This document shows positions 7,753-16,988 of a stretch of DNA of 64,000 nucleotides, one piece after another. Source of the DNA: Diaphorobacter sp. HDW4A. GTDB taxonomy: Bacteria > Pseudomonadota > Gammaproteobacteria > Burkholderiales > Burkholderiaceae_C. The translations under genes were made by a program, and so were the position numbers. Numbering within the stretch: the first letter of the stretch is position 1; every line of letters starts with the position of its first letter. The notes under the pieces are model-generated. The model had not been told where the DNA came from, searched no databases, and worked only from the letters and a program-made list of their open reading frames with translations. The stretch is taken from positions 5,284,501 to 5,348,500 of the forward strand of contig NZ_CP049910.1 in NCBI RefSeq assembly GCF_011305995.1, read 5' to 3'.

Positions 7753-9606
7753 TCACCGCTTCAAATGTTCTCCCAAAAACCGCTCCATCGCCTCATAGAA
7801 CTCGAACTTGTTCTCATCGTTGTGAAAGCCGTGGCCCTCGTTGTCTTTCACCATGTATTCCACCTCCACGCCGCGTGCCTTCAGCGCGGCGACCATCTGG
7901 TCACTCTCGGCCTTGTTCACGCGCGGGTCCTGGGCGCCTTGGGCGACGAAGAGCGGGGTCTGGATGCGGTCGGCGAGCAGGGCGGGTGAGGTGGCTTCGA
8001 GGCGGGCCTTGTCCTTGACCGGATCGCCGACCATGGCCTGCATCTTTTCGAGCATGGGCTTCCAGTAGGGCGGGATGGTGCCGAGGAAGGTGAAAAGGTT
8101 GGAGACGCCCACATAGTCCACCGCTGCGGCATAGAGATCGGGTGTGAGCGTGACGCCCGCGAGCGTGGCGTAGCCGCCGTAGCTGGCGCCATAGATCGCG
8201 ATGCGTTCGGGGTCAGCGATGCCTTCATTGATGAGCCACTGCACGCCGTCGGTGATGTCGTCCTGCATGCGCAAACCCCACTGGCCGAAGCTCGCCTCCC
8301 AGAACGCGCGGCCATAGCCGGTAGAGCCGCGGAAGTTCATCTGCAGCACGGCGTAACCTCGGTTGGCGAAGAACTGCACCTCGGGATTGAAGCCCCAGCT
8401 GTCACGTGCCCAGGGGCCGCCGTGTGGGTTGATGATGACGGGCAGCTTTTCTCCCGTCTGGCGGCCCGGCGGCAGCGTGAGGTAGCCGTGGATCGTGAGT
8501 CCGTCGCGGCTCGTGTACTGGATGGGCTGCATGGGCGCCATGTCGGCCTCAGCGATGGCGGGGTTCATCTCGCTGAGCAGCGTGAGCGCGTCGCGCTTTG
8601 TGTCGTACAGATAGCGCTTGCCGGGCGTGCGGTCGTTCACGGCGGCGACGATGAAGACGTTCTCGTCCTTGTTGCTGGCCTGCAGATGGATCTCGTAGCC
8701 GGGCAGCTTCTGGTGGAGCTGGTCGTAGACTTGGCGGGTTGCGTCGTCGAAGAAATGCAGATGCAGTTTGTCGGTCTGGTAGCTCGCGGCGGTGAGCACC
8801 TTGCGCTGGTGCGAGTAACCCACGCCGTCGAGGTCGACCACGTCATTGGCATAGATGAGTTCTTCGTCATCGGGCTTGGCCGGATCGATGCGCACGAAGG
8901 CCATCTTGTCGCGTCCCCGTGCACTGTAGAGGAACAGACGCTGGTTGTCGAAGTCGAAGAACGCGGGGCCGACGTTCACGCGGAAGTCGGTCTCGATGAT
9001 GGGGCGGAATTCCTGTGATTCGTTGTCGCGGTAGAGCACCACGCTGTTCAATCCGTCGCTCGCCACGGCAGCGCGCAGTTTGCCCGCGTGGTCGGTCTGC
9101 CAGCCGATGATGTTGCCGGGGTTCTCGGCCACGCGCTCGGCCGCGCCGGTGTGGATGTTCACGCGGTAGACGTCAAACACCTCGGGGTTGCGCAGGTTGT
9201 GGCTGATAAGCACATGGTCGGCATCGTCCTCCAGATCGTCCTCGATGCTGGCGCGCACTTGGTCGCCGGGCGTGAGATCGAGCGACGCGCCGGTGCGCGT
9301 GTTCACAGCCAGCACGTGAAAGTTTTCGTCGCCGCCGAAGTCCTTGGAGAACAGCGCCACGTCGTTGCCCTTGAACACATAGCCCGCAAGGTCGCGCTCG
9401 GTCTCGTGCGTGAGCTGGCGTGGCTCGCCCACGAGCTTCTCGCCGTCAAGCGGCTGCACGAACAGGTTCATGCGGCGGGCCTCGCCCGAGGGCTGCATGA
9501 AGCCGAGCGTTCTGCCGTCATCCGACAGCCGGTAGTAGCCGCGCTCAGGATTCTTGAAGAAGTCACGCAGGGGGTACTGCCGGGGTGTCTGTTGTGGAGT
9601 GGTCAC
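7753..9606 (-). CDS. S9 family serine peptidase (prolyl oligopeptidase/acylaminoacyl-peptidase type)
   Basis: A cytoplasmic serine peptidase of 617 residues with an N-terminal beta-propeller and a C-terminal alpha/beta-hydrolase domain. The start is a GTG at 9606 with AAAGGA 8 bases upstream. The catalytic triad can be placed: Ser475 in GASYGG, Asp560 in GAQDPRVN and His592 in NEGHGFH. The oxyanion region is [14 protein letters not shown]. No signal peptide is present. Family members trim N-acylated or proline-containing peptides after initial proteolysis. The gene is monocistronic and divergent from the FAD oxidase gene. Confidence 0.93.
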   Translation of the reverse strand: MTTPQQTPRQYPLRDFFKNPERGYYRLSDDGRTLGFMQPSGEARRMNLFVQPLDGEKLVGEPRQLTHETERDLAGYVFKGNDVALFSKDFGGDENFHVLAVNTRTGASLDLTPGDQVRASIEDDLEDDADHVLISHNLRNPEVFDVYRVNIHTGAAERVAENPGNIIGWQTDHAGKLRAAVASDGLNSVVLYRDNESQEFRPIIETDFRVNVGPAFFDFDNQRLFLYSARGRDKMAFVRIDPAKPDDEELIYANDVVDLDGVGYSHQRKVLTAASYQTDKLHLHFFDDATRQVYDQLHQKLPGYEIHLQASNKDENVFIVAAVNDRTPGKRYLYDTKRDALTLLSEMNPAIAEADMAPMQPIQYTSRDGLTIHGYLTLPPGRQTGEKLPVIINPHGGPWARDSWGFNPEVQFFANRGYAVLQMNFRGSTGYGRAFWEASFGQWGLRMQDDITDGVQWLINEGIADPERIAIYGASYGGYATLAGVTLTPDLYAAAVDYVGVSNLFTFLGTIPPYWKPMLEKMQAMVGDPVKDKARLEATSPALLADRIQTPLFVAQGAQDPRVNKAESDQMVAALKARGVEVEYMVKDNEGHGFHNDENKFEFYEAMERFLGEHLKR

Positions 9607-9735
9607 GTTCTCGATCCTTTGTGCTGCATGCGCGTTGCCGATACAAGCAGCTTAAATGAGCCCGCTGTTGACGCATTTCAAGTGCGGGATTCCGTTTCAA
9701 TCAGGTCCTGAGGTAAACCACGACACACTCAGGAA

Positions 9736-9767
9736 TTTTCCAATGCGATAATTTTCTTATTGGAAAA
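9736..9767. promoter_or_regulatory. AT-rich inverted repeat upstream of the FAD oxidase
   Basis: TTTTCCAAT (9736-9744) and ATTGGAAAA (9759-9767) form a 9-bp dyad with a 14-base spacer. Inside it lies GATAAT (9747-9752), a good -10 match. The dyad is 17 bases before the ATG at 9785, in a locally AT-rich patch, and could be an operator. Confidence 0.5.
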
Positions 9768-9784
9768 ATTTCGAATGGACTGCT

Positions 9785-10927
9785 ATGACTGACAACGTGC
9801 TCGACTTTGCCGTGATCGGCGCGGGCATGGCGGGGGCTTCCGTGGCCTACCGTCTCGCGCAAAAGGGGGCTTCAGTGATCGTGCTGGAGCGTGAATCGCA
9901 ACCGGGTTATCACTCCACAGGCCGCTCGGCCGCCATGTTCATGGAAAGCTACGGCACCGACCAGATCCGCGCACTCACCCGCGCCAGTCGCAGCTTTTAT
10001 GAGCAACCCCCCGCAGGCTTCTGCAGCAACGAGCTGCTGCCCGCGCGCGATGTGCTCTATGTCGGCCAGGTGGGACAGCAGCAGTTGCTCGACGACGCGC
10101 TCGCCATGTACCTCAAGGATGGTCTTGAGGCTGAAATGATTTCCGCCGACCGCGCCAAGGAACTGGTGCCGGTGCTCGAGCGTGAAAAGATCATCGGCGC
10201 GGTGCACGACAAGGCCGCTACCGACATCGACGTGGCTGAGCTGCACCAGGGCTTTCTGCGCGGCATGCGCGAGCAGGGCGCACAACTGCGCTGCAATGCC
10301 GAGCTGATGGGCGCCGAGCGCGATGAGGCGAGCGGCGTCTGGTCGCTCACGCTGCCCGGAGGCGATGTGGTGCGTGCGCGCGCCGTCGTCAATGCCTCGG
10401 GCGCATGGGCCGACACGGTTGCCGAGACCTGCGGTGCCAAGCCGCTGAACATCCAGCCCAAGCGCCGCACGGCTTTCACCTTCCACCCGCCCGAAGGTGT
10501 GGACGCGCATGCGTGGCCCGTGGTCATCGGCGTGGACGAGAGCTTTTATTTCAAGCCCGATGCGGGCCAGTTGCTGGGCTCGCCCGCGAATGCCGATCCG
10601 GTGCCCGCACACGACGTGGTGGCCGAGGAGCTGGACGTGGCGATGGGCATCCATGCCATCGAAGAGCTCACCAGCCTGCGCATCCGCCGTCCCAACCATG
10701 TGTGGGCAGGCCTGCGCAGCTTCGCGCCCGATGGCGATTTCGTGATCGGCTGGGACACGCGACGCGAAGGCTTCTTCTGGCTCGCTGGCCAGGGCGGCTA
10801 TGGCATCCAGACGGCAGCAGGCGCATCGGCCACCGCGTGTGCGCTGCTGCTGCGTGAGGCATTGCCCGAGTCGGTCAGCCAGCACGGCGTGGACACGGCC
10901 AAGCTGAGCCCGGCGCGTTTCGACTGA
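9785..10927 (+). CDS. FAD-dependent amine/amino-acid oxidoreductase (DAO family)
   Basis: A glycine oxidase/D-amino-acid dehydrogenase-like flavoenzyme of 380 residues. The N-terminal Rossmann motif is VIGAGMAGASVAYRLAQKGA (residues 9-28), followed by LERESQPGYHSTGRSA. The C terminus carries WAGLRSFAPDGDFVIGWD and WLAGQGGYGIQTA, the usual second FAD-contacting block. It oxidises an amine or amino acid to an imine with release of ammonia; the substrate is unknown. A YkvI-like transporter and an XRE-cupin regulator follow on the same strand, suggesting a small uptake and deamination unit. Confidence 0.9.
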   Translation: MTDNVLDFAVIGAGMAGASVAYRLAQKGASVIVLERESQPGYHSTGRSAAMFMESYGTDQIRALTRASRSFYEQPPAGFCSNELLPARDVLYVGQVGQQQLLDDALAMYLKDGLEAEMISADRAKELVPVLEREKIIGAVHDKAATDIDVAELHQGFLRGMREQGAQLRCNAELMGAERDEASGVWSLTLPGGDVVRARAVVNASGAWADTVAETCGAKPLNIQPKRRTAFTFHPPEGVDAHAWPVVIGVDESFYFKPDAGQLLGSPANADPVPAHDVVAEELDVAMGIHAIEELTSLRIRRPNHVWAGLRSFAPDGDFVIGWDTRREGFFWLAGQGGYGIQTAAGASATACALLLREALPESVSQHGVDTAKLSPARFD

Positions 10928-10949
10928 TCCGGGAAAAGCCGCCAATTGA

Positions 10950-10973
10950 CCAGCTCCCGTTCTTGGGAGCTGG
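10950..10973 (+). other. Stem-loop between oxidase and transporter genes
   Basis: CCAGCTCCC and GGGAGCTGG form a perfect 9-bp stem with a 6-base GTTCTT loop, 23 bases after the oxidase stop. No T run follows. It may be a weak terminator or an mRNA-stability hairpin that lowers expression of the downstream transporter. Confidence 0.5.
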
Positions 10974-11033
10974 CAGGCATCGCATTGTTCTTCAACTCAC
11001 CCAATTTCCAATATTCCATCGGGAGACAAACAC

Positions 11034-12119
11034 ATGAGTCCGTTCAAGGAAGTGTGCAAGATCGCAGGCGCGTTCGTCGGCGTGATCGTGGGGGCGGGCT
11101 TCGCCTCGGGGCAGGAAATCCTGCAGTTCTTCGCGAGCTTCGGCAGCATCGGCCTCGTGGGCTGCGTGGTCGCGGGCATCGTGTTCGTGCTGCTGTCGAT
11201 GGTGTTCTCCACCATGGGGCAGCGGCTGATGGCGAACTCGCACAAGGAGGTTGTCACCGCGATGCTGGGCAAGCATCTGGGCGCGGTGTTCGACGTGCTC
11301 ATCACTTTCTTTCTGTTCGCGATCACCGTGGTGATGTTGGCCGGTGCGGGATCGCTGCTGCACCAATGGCTGGGCGTGCCCGAGGTCTGGGGTAGCGTGA
11401 TTGCAACCATCGCCACCGTGATCATCGTGTGCCTTGACGTGACCAGCGTGATCGCTTTCATCGGCGCGGTCACACCGTTCCTGATGTTCATGACCATCGT
11501 GGTCGCGGGCTATGTGCTGATGACGCCGCACCCCGACCACGCCGCGCTGCAGGTCGCTGCCGAAACGCAGCCCAAGGGTGCAAGCCATTGGTTGGTCGCG
11601 GCGCTGCTTTATGTGTCGTACAACACCGTGGCGGGCATGCCGTTTCTCGTGATCATGGGCGGCCAGGCCAGCTCGCGCAAGGTGGCACTGTGGGGCGGTG
11701 TTCTGGGCGGTCTGCTGCTCAGCGTGTTGATGCTGTTGATCGCTGCGGCCATGTATCTGCGCATGGACACCATCGGCGGTCTGTCGATGCCCATGCTGTC
11801 GATCGCCACACAGATCTCGCCGTGGCTGGGTCACCTGATGTCGCTGGTCATCTTCGGCATGATTCTGAACACGGCGGTCGGCATGCTTTACGCCTTCATG
11901 GCGCGCATCGTTCCGGCGGGCACGCGCCAGTTCCGCATCGGCACGGCGGTGGCGGGCGTGGTCGCGCTGGGTGGCAGCTTCGTAGGCTTCATCACGCTGG
12001 TGGGCATGGTCTATCCGGTCTACGGATACATCGGCTTCGTGCTGATGGCGCTGGGCCTTATCGGCTGGCTGCGCATGTCGCGCAAGCGCACGCCCGAGGT
12101 GCTGACCGCCCGCCGCTGA
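11034..12119 (+). CDS. YkvI family membrane protein (APC-type transporter fold)
   Basis: A polytopic inner-membrane protein of 361 residues with about 10 helices. GGGAG precedes the ATG by a suitable distance. The first helix carries GAFVGVIVGAGFASGQEI, the hallmark of the YkvI/COG3949 family, whose interrupted helix resembles amino acid-polyamine-cation transporters. The C terminus is cytoplasmic and basic (RMSRKRTPEVLTARR). Substrates of the family are not established. Lying between an amine oxidase gene and an XRE-cupin regulator, it may carry the amine or amino acid oxidised by the upstream flavoenzyme (inference). Confidence 0.85.
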   Translation: MSPFKEVCKIAGAFVGVIVGAGFASGQEILQFFASFGSIGLVGCVVAGIVFVLLSMVFSTMGQRLMANSHKEVVTAMLGKHLGAVFDVLITFFLFAITVVMLAGAGSLLHQWLGVPEVWGSVIATIATVIIVCLDVTSVIAFIGAVTPFLMFMTIVVAGYVLMTPHPDHAALQVAAETQPKGASHWLVAALLYVSYNTVAGMPFLVIMGGQASSRKVALWGGVLGGLLLSVLMLLIAAAMYLRMDTIGGLSMPMLSIATQISPWLGHLMSLVIFGMILNTAVGMLYAFMARIVPAGTRQFRIGTAVAGVVALGGSFVGFITLVGMVYPVYGYIGFVLMALGLIGWLRMSRKRTPEVLTARR

Positions 12120-12157
12120 ACGGGGTACGCGCGCCGGACTGGTGGCGTCTGCTTCTT

Positions 12158-12163
12158 TAGAAT
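12158..12163 (+). promoter_or_regulatory. Possible -10 element for a near-leaderless XRE-cupin transcript
   Basis: TAGAAT lies 8 bases before the second in-frame ATG of the regulator (12171), so transcription would begin at or next to that codon. The -35 region is poor. The overlap with the first ATG (12162) is one reason to prefer 12171 as the start. Confidence 0.35.
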
Positions 12164-12170
12164 GGCGCGC

Positions 12171-12848
12171 ATGACTCGCCCCGTAAAGAAAACCACCGCC
12201 AACAAGGTACTCGCAGAAGTACTGCCCGGGGCTCGCGCCGCCAATGCCAATGTGGCTGCAGCTGCACCGCCCGCAGGCAAGCATGAGGTGGGCCTCAAGA
12301 TCCGCAAGGCCCGCAAGGAGCGTGGCCTCACACTGCAGCAGGTGGCGGCCAGCAGCGGCCTTGCGGTGTCCACCATCTCCAAGGCCGAGCGCGGCCAGAT
12401 CGCGCTGAGTTATGAAAAGGTGCTGCAGCTCGGCTCCGCGCTCGACATCGACATGACCCGCCTTTTCATGGCGGGCGACGTCTCCGCCGCCGATATCGAA
12501 GGCGATGGCGAACACCCCACGGTCGTGAAGGACCGCTTTGCGGACGTGCAGCGCTACGAGACCGATCAGTACGAGTACAGCGTGCTCTGCGGCGCTTATC
12601 CGGCCAAGAAGATGCAGCCGTTGGTTGCGGTGATCAATGCACGCGAGGCGCGCGATTTTTCCGAAACCATCCGGCATCCGGGACAGGAGTTCGTGATGGT
12701 GCTCTCGGGACGCGTGCGCATCGTTTTTGAAAACGGCGAGACGGTGGAACTCGGCAAACACGAGGCCGCGTACTTCGACAGCGGCATCGGACACGTCTAC
12801 GTGAGTCTCAGCAAACAGCCTGCGGAGGTCGTGTCAGTCTGCTGCTGA
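12171..12848 (+). CDS. XRE family regulator with C-terminal cupin sensor domain
   Basis: A one-component regulator of 225 residues. A low-complexity Ala/Lys tail is followed by a helix-turn-helix (VGLKIRKARKERGLTLQQVA ... GLAVSTISKAERGQ). A linker leads to a cupin_2 barrel with the FVMVLSGRVRIVFENGETVEL motif in the last third. PuuR-type proteins with this architecture sense polyamines or amino acids. An upstream ATG at 12162 adds three residues and is possible. The gene is 51 bases downstream of the YkvI-like transporter, so co-transcription and control of the oxidase/transporter genes are likely. Confidence 0.9.
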   Translation: MTRPVKKTTANKVLAEVLPGARAANANVAAAAPPAGKHEVGLKIRKARKERGLTLQQVAASSGLAVSTISKAERGQIALSYEKVLQLGSALDIDMTRLFMAGDVSAADIEGDGEHPTVVKDRFADVQRYETDQYEYSVLCGAYPAKKMQPLVAVINAREARDFSETIRHPGQEFVMVLSGRVRIVFENGETVELGKHEAAYFDSGIGHVYVSLSKQPAEVVSVCC

Positions 12849-12859
12849 GTTGAAGCCGT

Positions 12860-14113
12860 TCAGTGGGCTTGTTTGCGAGCTTTCTTCGGCAGCAAAATCG
12901 CGGCCACACCCAGCAGCGGCAGGTACGCAATCGCGTGATACACGAAGTCGATGCTCGTGCGGTCTGCGAGCACGCCGAGCACTGCGGCACCCAGCCCGCC
13001 CATGCCGAACGCGAATCCGAAGAACATGCCCGAGACCATGCCCACTTTGCCGGGCATGAGTTCCTGCGCGTAGACCAGAATCGCCGAGAACGCGGAGGAC
13101 AGCACGAGGCCGATGAGGATGGTGAGCGCGGTGGTCCAGAACAGGTTGGCGTGCGGCAGCATCAGCGCGAACGGAGCGACGCCGAGGATCGAGAACCAGA
13201 TCACCGGTTTGCGGCCGATGCGGTCGCCGATGGGGCCGCCGAGCACCGTGCCCACGGCCGATGCGAACAGGAAATAGAACAGGTGCATCTGCGCGCTCTG
13301 CACCGAGAGGCCGAATTTCTCGATCACGTAGAAGGTGTAGAAGCTGCTCAGGCCCGCGATGTAGAAGTACTTGGAGAAGATCAGCACCAGCAGCACGGCG
13401 ATGGCCCAGATCACCACGTTGCGTGGGTACGGCGCGGCGACGGCTGCGGGCGCCTTGCGCTTGGCGTTGGCGAGGTGGTGCGTTGCATACCAGCGGCTGA
13501 CCTTGGTGAGCACGAAGATGCCCACAAGCGCCGCGAGCGCGAACCAGGCCACGCTGCGCTGGCCGAACGGCACGATCACCAGCGCCGCGAGCAGCGGGCC
13601 GATGGCCGTGCCCGCGTTGCCGCCGACCTGGAACACAGACTGCGCGAGTCCGTGCTGCCCACCCGATGCGAGCCGCGCGATGCGCGAGGATTCAGGATGG
13701 AAGATCGACGAGCCCACGCCGACGAAGGCGGCAGCCAACAGCACCATGCCGAAGCTCGGTGCGAAGGCGAGCAGGACCAGCCCGATGAGCGTGGACATCA
13801 TGCCGAAGGGCAGTGAATACGGAAGCGGCTTCTTGTCGGTGAACAGGCCCACCAGCGGCTGCAGCAACGAGGCGGTGAGCTGGTAGGTCAGCGTGATCAG
13901 GCCAATCTGCATGAACGAGAGCGAGAACTCGCCCTTGAGGATCGGGTACATCGCGAGGATCAGCGACTGCATCATGTCGTTGACCATATGGGCGCCGCTG
14001 ATCGAGGCGAGCACGCCGAACGCGGGCTTGGCTTTTTGCTGCTGCTGCGGTTGCTGGAGCGGTGATGCGGTGGAGCCCGCGTCCAACATGGCGGCGGTGG
14101 AGGTTGTTGTCAT
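12860..14113 (-). CDS. MFS efflux transporter, fosmidomycin-resistance (Fsr) type
   Basis: A major facilitator of 417 residues. After a Gln-rich N-terminal tail come ISGAHMVNDMMQSL and SLSFMQIGLITLTYQLTASL, the typical start of Fsr-like exporters. FADKK-type loop residues (GLFTDKKPLPY) and GSSIFHPESSRIARLASGG follow, the latter being a strong family signature. About 12 helices are present and the C terminus is basic. Relatives confer resistance to fosmidomycin or other small drugs; the actual substrate is not evident. It is divergent from an AraC regulator across 108 bases and is probably controlled by it. Confidence 0.88.
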   Translation of the reverse strand: MTTTSTAAMLDAGSTASPLQQPQQQQKAKPAFGVLASISGAHMVNDMMQSLILAMYPILKGEFSLSFMQIGLITLTYQLTASLLQPLVGLFTDKKPLPYSLPFGMMSTLIGLVLLAFAPSFGMVLLAAAFVGVGSSIFHPESSRIARLASGGQHGLAQSVFQVGGNAGTAIGPLLAALVIVPFGQRSVAWFALAALVGIFVLTKVSRWYATHHLANAKRKAPAAVAAPYPRNVVIWAIAVLLVLIFSKYFYIAGLSSFYTFYVIEKFGLSVQSAQMHLFYFLFASAVGTVLGGPIGDRIGRKPVIWFSILGVAPFALMLPHANLFWTTALTILIGLVLSSAFSAILVYAQELMPGKVGMVSGMFFGFAFGMGGLGAAVLGVLADRTSIDFVYHAIAYLPLLGVAAILLPKKARKQAH

Positions 14114-14221
14114 GGTGTTGTGTCGGCGATGGCAGGCGAAAACGAAATGGTTTTGCGATTATTCGGGGATACTGGTGCGCCTGTCTCACGCCAATCAGTC
14201 ATAAAGCTTCGCAAAAAGGAC

Positions 14222-15016
14222 ATGAGCACCATTCATCACCCCAAGCCGCTGCCCGAGTCTCTGAAGGAGATCGAGGCCCTGTCCGCGCCCATCAACTGCC
14301 GCGTCACCGACTACCCGGCGGGCTGGTACATCGCGCCGCATGCGCACAACAAGCACCAGCTCATCTACGCGGTGCGTGGCGTGATGGTGGTGAAGACCGA
14401 GAGCGGGCAATGGGTGGTGCCGCCCACGCGCGCCATCTGGGTGCTGTCGGGCGTGCTGCACGAGATTCGCTGCGTGGGCGAGGTGCACATGCGCAGCCTG
14501 CTGGTGCGCCCCGACGCGGGACCGAGGTTGCTCGACGCGACGCAGGCGGTGGGCATCTCGCCGCTGCTGCGCGAGCTGATCCGCGCGGCGCAGGACGTGC
14601 CGCAGCCCTACCAGCCGGGCACGCGCGACGGACGGCTCATGCGGCTGATCCTCGACGAACTGCGCGCGCTGCCCGTGCTGCCGCTGCACCTGCACATGCC
14701 GACCGACGCGCGCCTCGCGCAAATCTGCGAGCACCTGCAGCGCCGGCTCGATGATTCCTCCACCATGACCGACTGGGCCGAGCGCCTTGGCATCGATGTG
14801 AAAACCATCCAGCGGCTCTTCAACAAGGAGACCGGCATGACCTTCGGCCAGTGGCGGCAGCAGGCGCGGCTGCTGCACGCGCTGGAGCTGTTGGCCACGG
14901 GGCAGAAGGTGATCGACGTGGCGCTGGCACTCGGCTACGACAGTCCGAGCGCGTTCGCCACCATGTTCCGCAAGCAGTTCGGGCAGACGCCGAGCCAGTT
15001 CTTCTCGGAGGGTTGA
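14222..15016 (+). CDS. AraC family transcriptional regulator with cupin sensor
   Basis: A regulator of 264 residues. An N-terminal cupin (YIAPHAHNKHQLIYAVRGVM, VPPTRAIWVLSGVLHEI) is followed by two C-terminal helix-turn-helix motifs (WAERLGIDVKTIQRLFNKET and VALALGYDSPSAFATMFRKQ). This layout matches drug-efflux-linked AraC proteins such as the NimR/YdeO-like group. The ATG at 14222 is chosen because homologous domains begin just after it. The AAGGA before it is unusually close, and an in-frame ATG at 14120 would run through the shared promoter. The likely target is the divergent Fsr-type transporter. Confidence 0.88.
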   Translation: MSTIHHPKPLPESLKEIEALSAPINCRVTDYPAGWYIAPHAHNKHQLIYAVRGVMVVKTESGQWVVPPTRAIWVLSGVLHEIRCVGEVHMRSLLVRPDAGPRLLDATQAVGISPLLRELIRAAQDVPQPYQPGTRDGRLMRLILDELRALPVLPLHLHMPTDARLAQICEHLQRRLDDSSTMTDWAERLGIDVKTIQRLFNKETGMTFGQWRQQARLLHALELLATGQKVIDVALALGYDSPSAFATMFRKQFGQTPSQFFSEG

Positions 15017-15102
15017 GGGCGTGCGGCGGACCGCGCCGCGTAGGCCAGTGCCATCGAGTCGTGGTAGGCTAAGTCTATTGAAAAATACGGCCAATTGACA
15101 TC

Positions 15103-15804
15103 ATGGGATCTCCGAGCATTCTGAGTACCTTGTGGCAGGCGCTTCCCGAAGCGGTGGTGCACTTTCTGGGGCGCAAGGCCACGCATGCCGACTGGGAGCG
15201 GCATCTGCGACGGCATCCGGTGGCTGAGTTGCAGCCCAACTGGCAGGTGCTGAGCGAGGGCGCATCGCAGGACATGAGCGAGTGGGGGCTGCAGAGCGTC
15301 ACGCTGCATACCGAGGTCGACCATGATTCCGCATGGGCTGGCCCGTGGCCCGAGGGGCTGCCCGGTGCCAAGGCGAATCTCGCCATGGCGAACCAGTTCT
15401 TCGGCGAGCCGCTGATTCAGGACCGCACCATCGCGCTCTACCAGATCCAGAGTCCGCACGACCATGGCTGGGTGGCGCAGTGCCTGTTCGACGAACGCGG
15501 CCGGCTGAAAAGCCTGACGCTCGTGAAGATGCACGAGTGGCTACCGCTCGCAGAGCGTGCCGCCGAGGGCGCGGTTGCTTCTGCGGTTGGTGAGGCTGCG
15601 TTGCGCGCCGCCGCTGGTACCCGCGCGCGCCGCGCGGGCTGGTACGAGGCCACGTTGCCCACTTCGCACCCCATGCAGAAATACTTCGCGAATTCCGAGG
15701 CGCGGCTGGTCTTTCGCAACGAGACCGAACTGTTCCCCACGCTTGGCGTCACCCCCAAGGCGGACGAGGCGTTGGTCGAATGGGTCTGGATCCGCGCGGA
15801 ATAG
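15103..15804 (+). CDS. Hypothetical protein
   Basis: An open frame of 233 residues that I cannot assign. No signal peptide or membrane helix is seen. It opens with MGSPSILSTLWQALPEAVVH. The middle (DHGWVAQCLFDERGRLKSL) looks like a mixed alpha/beta fold, and an Ala/Arg-rich stretch (residues about 160-185) precedes a C-terminal segment ending EALVEWVWIRAE. Base composition fits the chromosome. Its last 25 bases overlap the ATG assigned to the next gene, so the two are probably co-transcribed. It lies just upstream of the T6SS cassette, but nothing ties it to secretion. Confidence 0.6.
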   Translation: MGSPSILSTLWQALPEAVVHFLGRKATHADWERHLRRHPVAELQPNWQVLSEGASQDMSEWGLQSVTLHTEVDHDSAWAGPWPEGLPGAKANLAMANQFFGEPLIQDRTIALYQIQSPHDHGWVAQCLFDERGRLKSLTLVKMHEWLPLAERAAEGAVASAVGEAALRAAAGTRARRAGWYEATLPTSHPMQKYFANSEARLVFRNETELFPTLGVTPKADEALVEWVWIRAE

Positions 15805-16844
15805 CGCCACGCGAGGCCGACGTGACCGCAAAACCGAAGCCCAAGCGCGAGTCGTCCAGCTACAGCATCGTGCGCGTGGATACGGTCAACGCCCGGGGCA
15901 TTCCGGTGCATCTGTGGACCACGAGCATCAAGCGCCAGGGCGTGGACATCGTGCGCCATTTCTACGACGGCGTGTACGGCGACAAGCCCTCCGCACTGCT
16001 GATGGCCGAGGCCTACCGCGACGCCGCGATGCGCCTGTTCCCGCCGCGCACGCAGCGCGAGCAGAGCATGAAAGTGCGCTCGTCCAACACCTCGGGCACC
16101 TCCGGCGTTCAGGCCCTCCACAAGAACGGCAAGCTCGTCGCTTGGCTGGCGACGCTGAGCATCGGCCGGGACAAGCCGAGGCGGCGCTATTTCTCCGTCA
16201 AGGACCACGGCGAAGAGCGCGCGCAGCAACTGGCGATTGCTGCGCGCGAAGAGCTGCTGCGGGAGTATCCCGACAGCTTCGCGACCGTACATCCAGACGC
16301 TACCGCCAGCGCCAACGCACACTTCGCACATCTGGTGGCCGCGCAGCGCATTGCCCGCGACGAGGTCGCCCCCGCGCTCGATGCCGACGAGCTGAAACGT
16401 CGACTCGAATGGCTCAACGCGTGGTTCGATGCGCTCAAGCCGCGCCATGTCCACGTGCGCATCAGTACCTATACGCAGCAGCAGCGCGGGCACGACGCGA
16501 TCCTCGCCATCATCAGCAACGGTGGCCCGCCCTCGCAGCTCAAGCGCAAGACATGGTCGCTGCTGCACGCGAGCTGGCAGGACCGGCAGGTCGAGGTCTG
16601 GAGCTTCATCCAGAGCAGCCTGAAGGAGCTGATGGGCGCAGCCTATGTGCACGAATTCCAGCGCCTCTTCGAGCGCCACTTTCTGGCCAGCGACGTGCAG
16701 ACCGGCTTTCTCGTGCGCCACCGGCTGGACGACCCGGCCAGCGACTATCTGCGCAGCTCCCCGCCTGCAGAGCTGCAGCCCATGCTGCAGGGCTTCAGCG
16801 TGCCGCGACTGCCACCGTTACAGACCGTTTCGTCTGCGGACTGA
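15780..16844 (+). CDS. AP2-like DNA-binding domain protein
   Basis: A protein of 354 residues. Residues about 99-160 match the bacterial/phage AP2 domain: SNTSGTSGVQALHKNGK (strand 1), AWLATLSIGRDKPRRRYFSV (strands 2-3) and EERAQQLAIAAREELL (packing helix). That domain binds DNA through a three-stranded sheet and is usually linked to homing nucleases or integrases. No nuclease motif is seen in the C-terminal 200 residues, which are helical and Arg-rich. The ATG at 15780 overlaps the upstream gene; a GTG at 15822 with GAGG 5 bases before it is an equally good start. Confidence 0.65.
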   Translation: MGLDPRGIAPREADVTAKPKPKRESSSYSIVRVDTVNARGIPVHLWTTSIKRQGVDIVRHFYDGVYGDKPSALLMAEAYRDAAMRLFPPRTQREQSMKVRSSNTSGTSGVQALHKNGKLVAWLATLSIGRDKPRRRYFSVKDHGEERAQQLAIAAREELLREYPDSFATVHPDATASANAHFAHLVAAQRIARDEVAPALDADELKRRLEWLNAWFDALKPRHVHVRISTYTQQQRGHDAILAIISNGGPPSQLKRKTWSLLHASWQDRQVEVWSFIQSSLKELMGAAYVHEFQRLFERHFLASDVQTGFLVRHRLDDPASDYLRSSPPAELQPMLQGFSVPRLPPLQTVSSAD

Positions 16845-16988
16845 CGCAATTTTGCGCGTCTGTCATATATTCACGCTATTGTTCAAGTGCTATTGATACG
16901 TTTTTGATGACGGGTGCCTTGGCTGTTCCGGCCGCGCCGCTCGTGACGCTCACGGCCATTGCGGCCAGCGACCAAGGGAAGCTCTTTC

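Noticed and set aside
10992..12794. A 600-codon open frame on the minus strand opposite the YkvI-like and XRE-cupin genes
   Set aside because: Its product is a His/Arg/Ala-rich low-complexity sequence, as expected for antisense of GC-rich genes. The plus-strand genes have clear domains and ribosome-binding sites.
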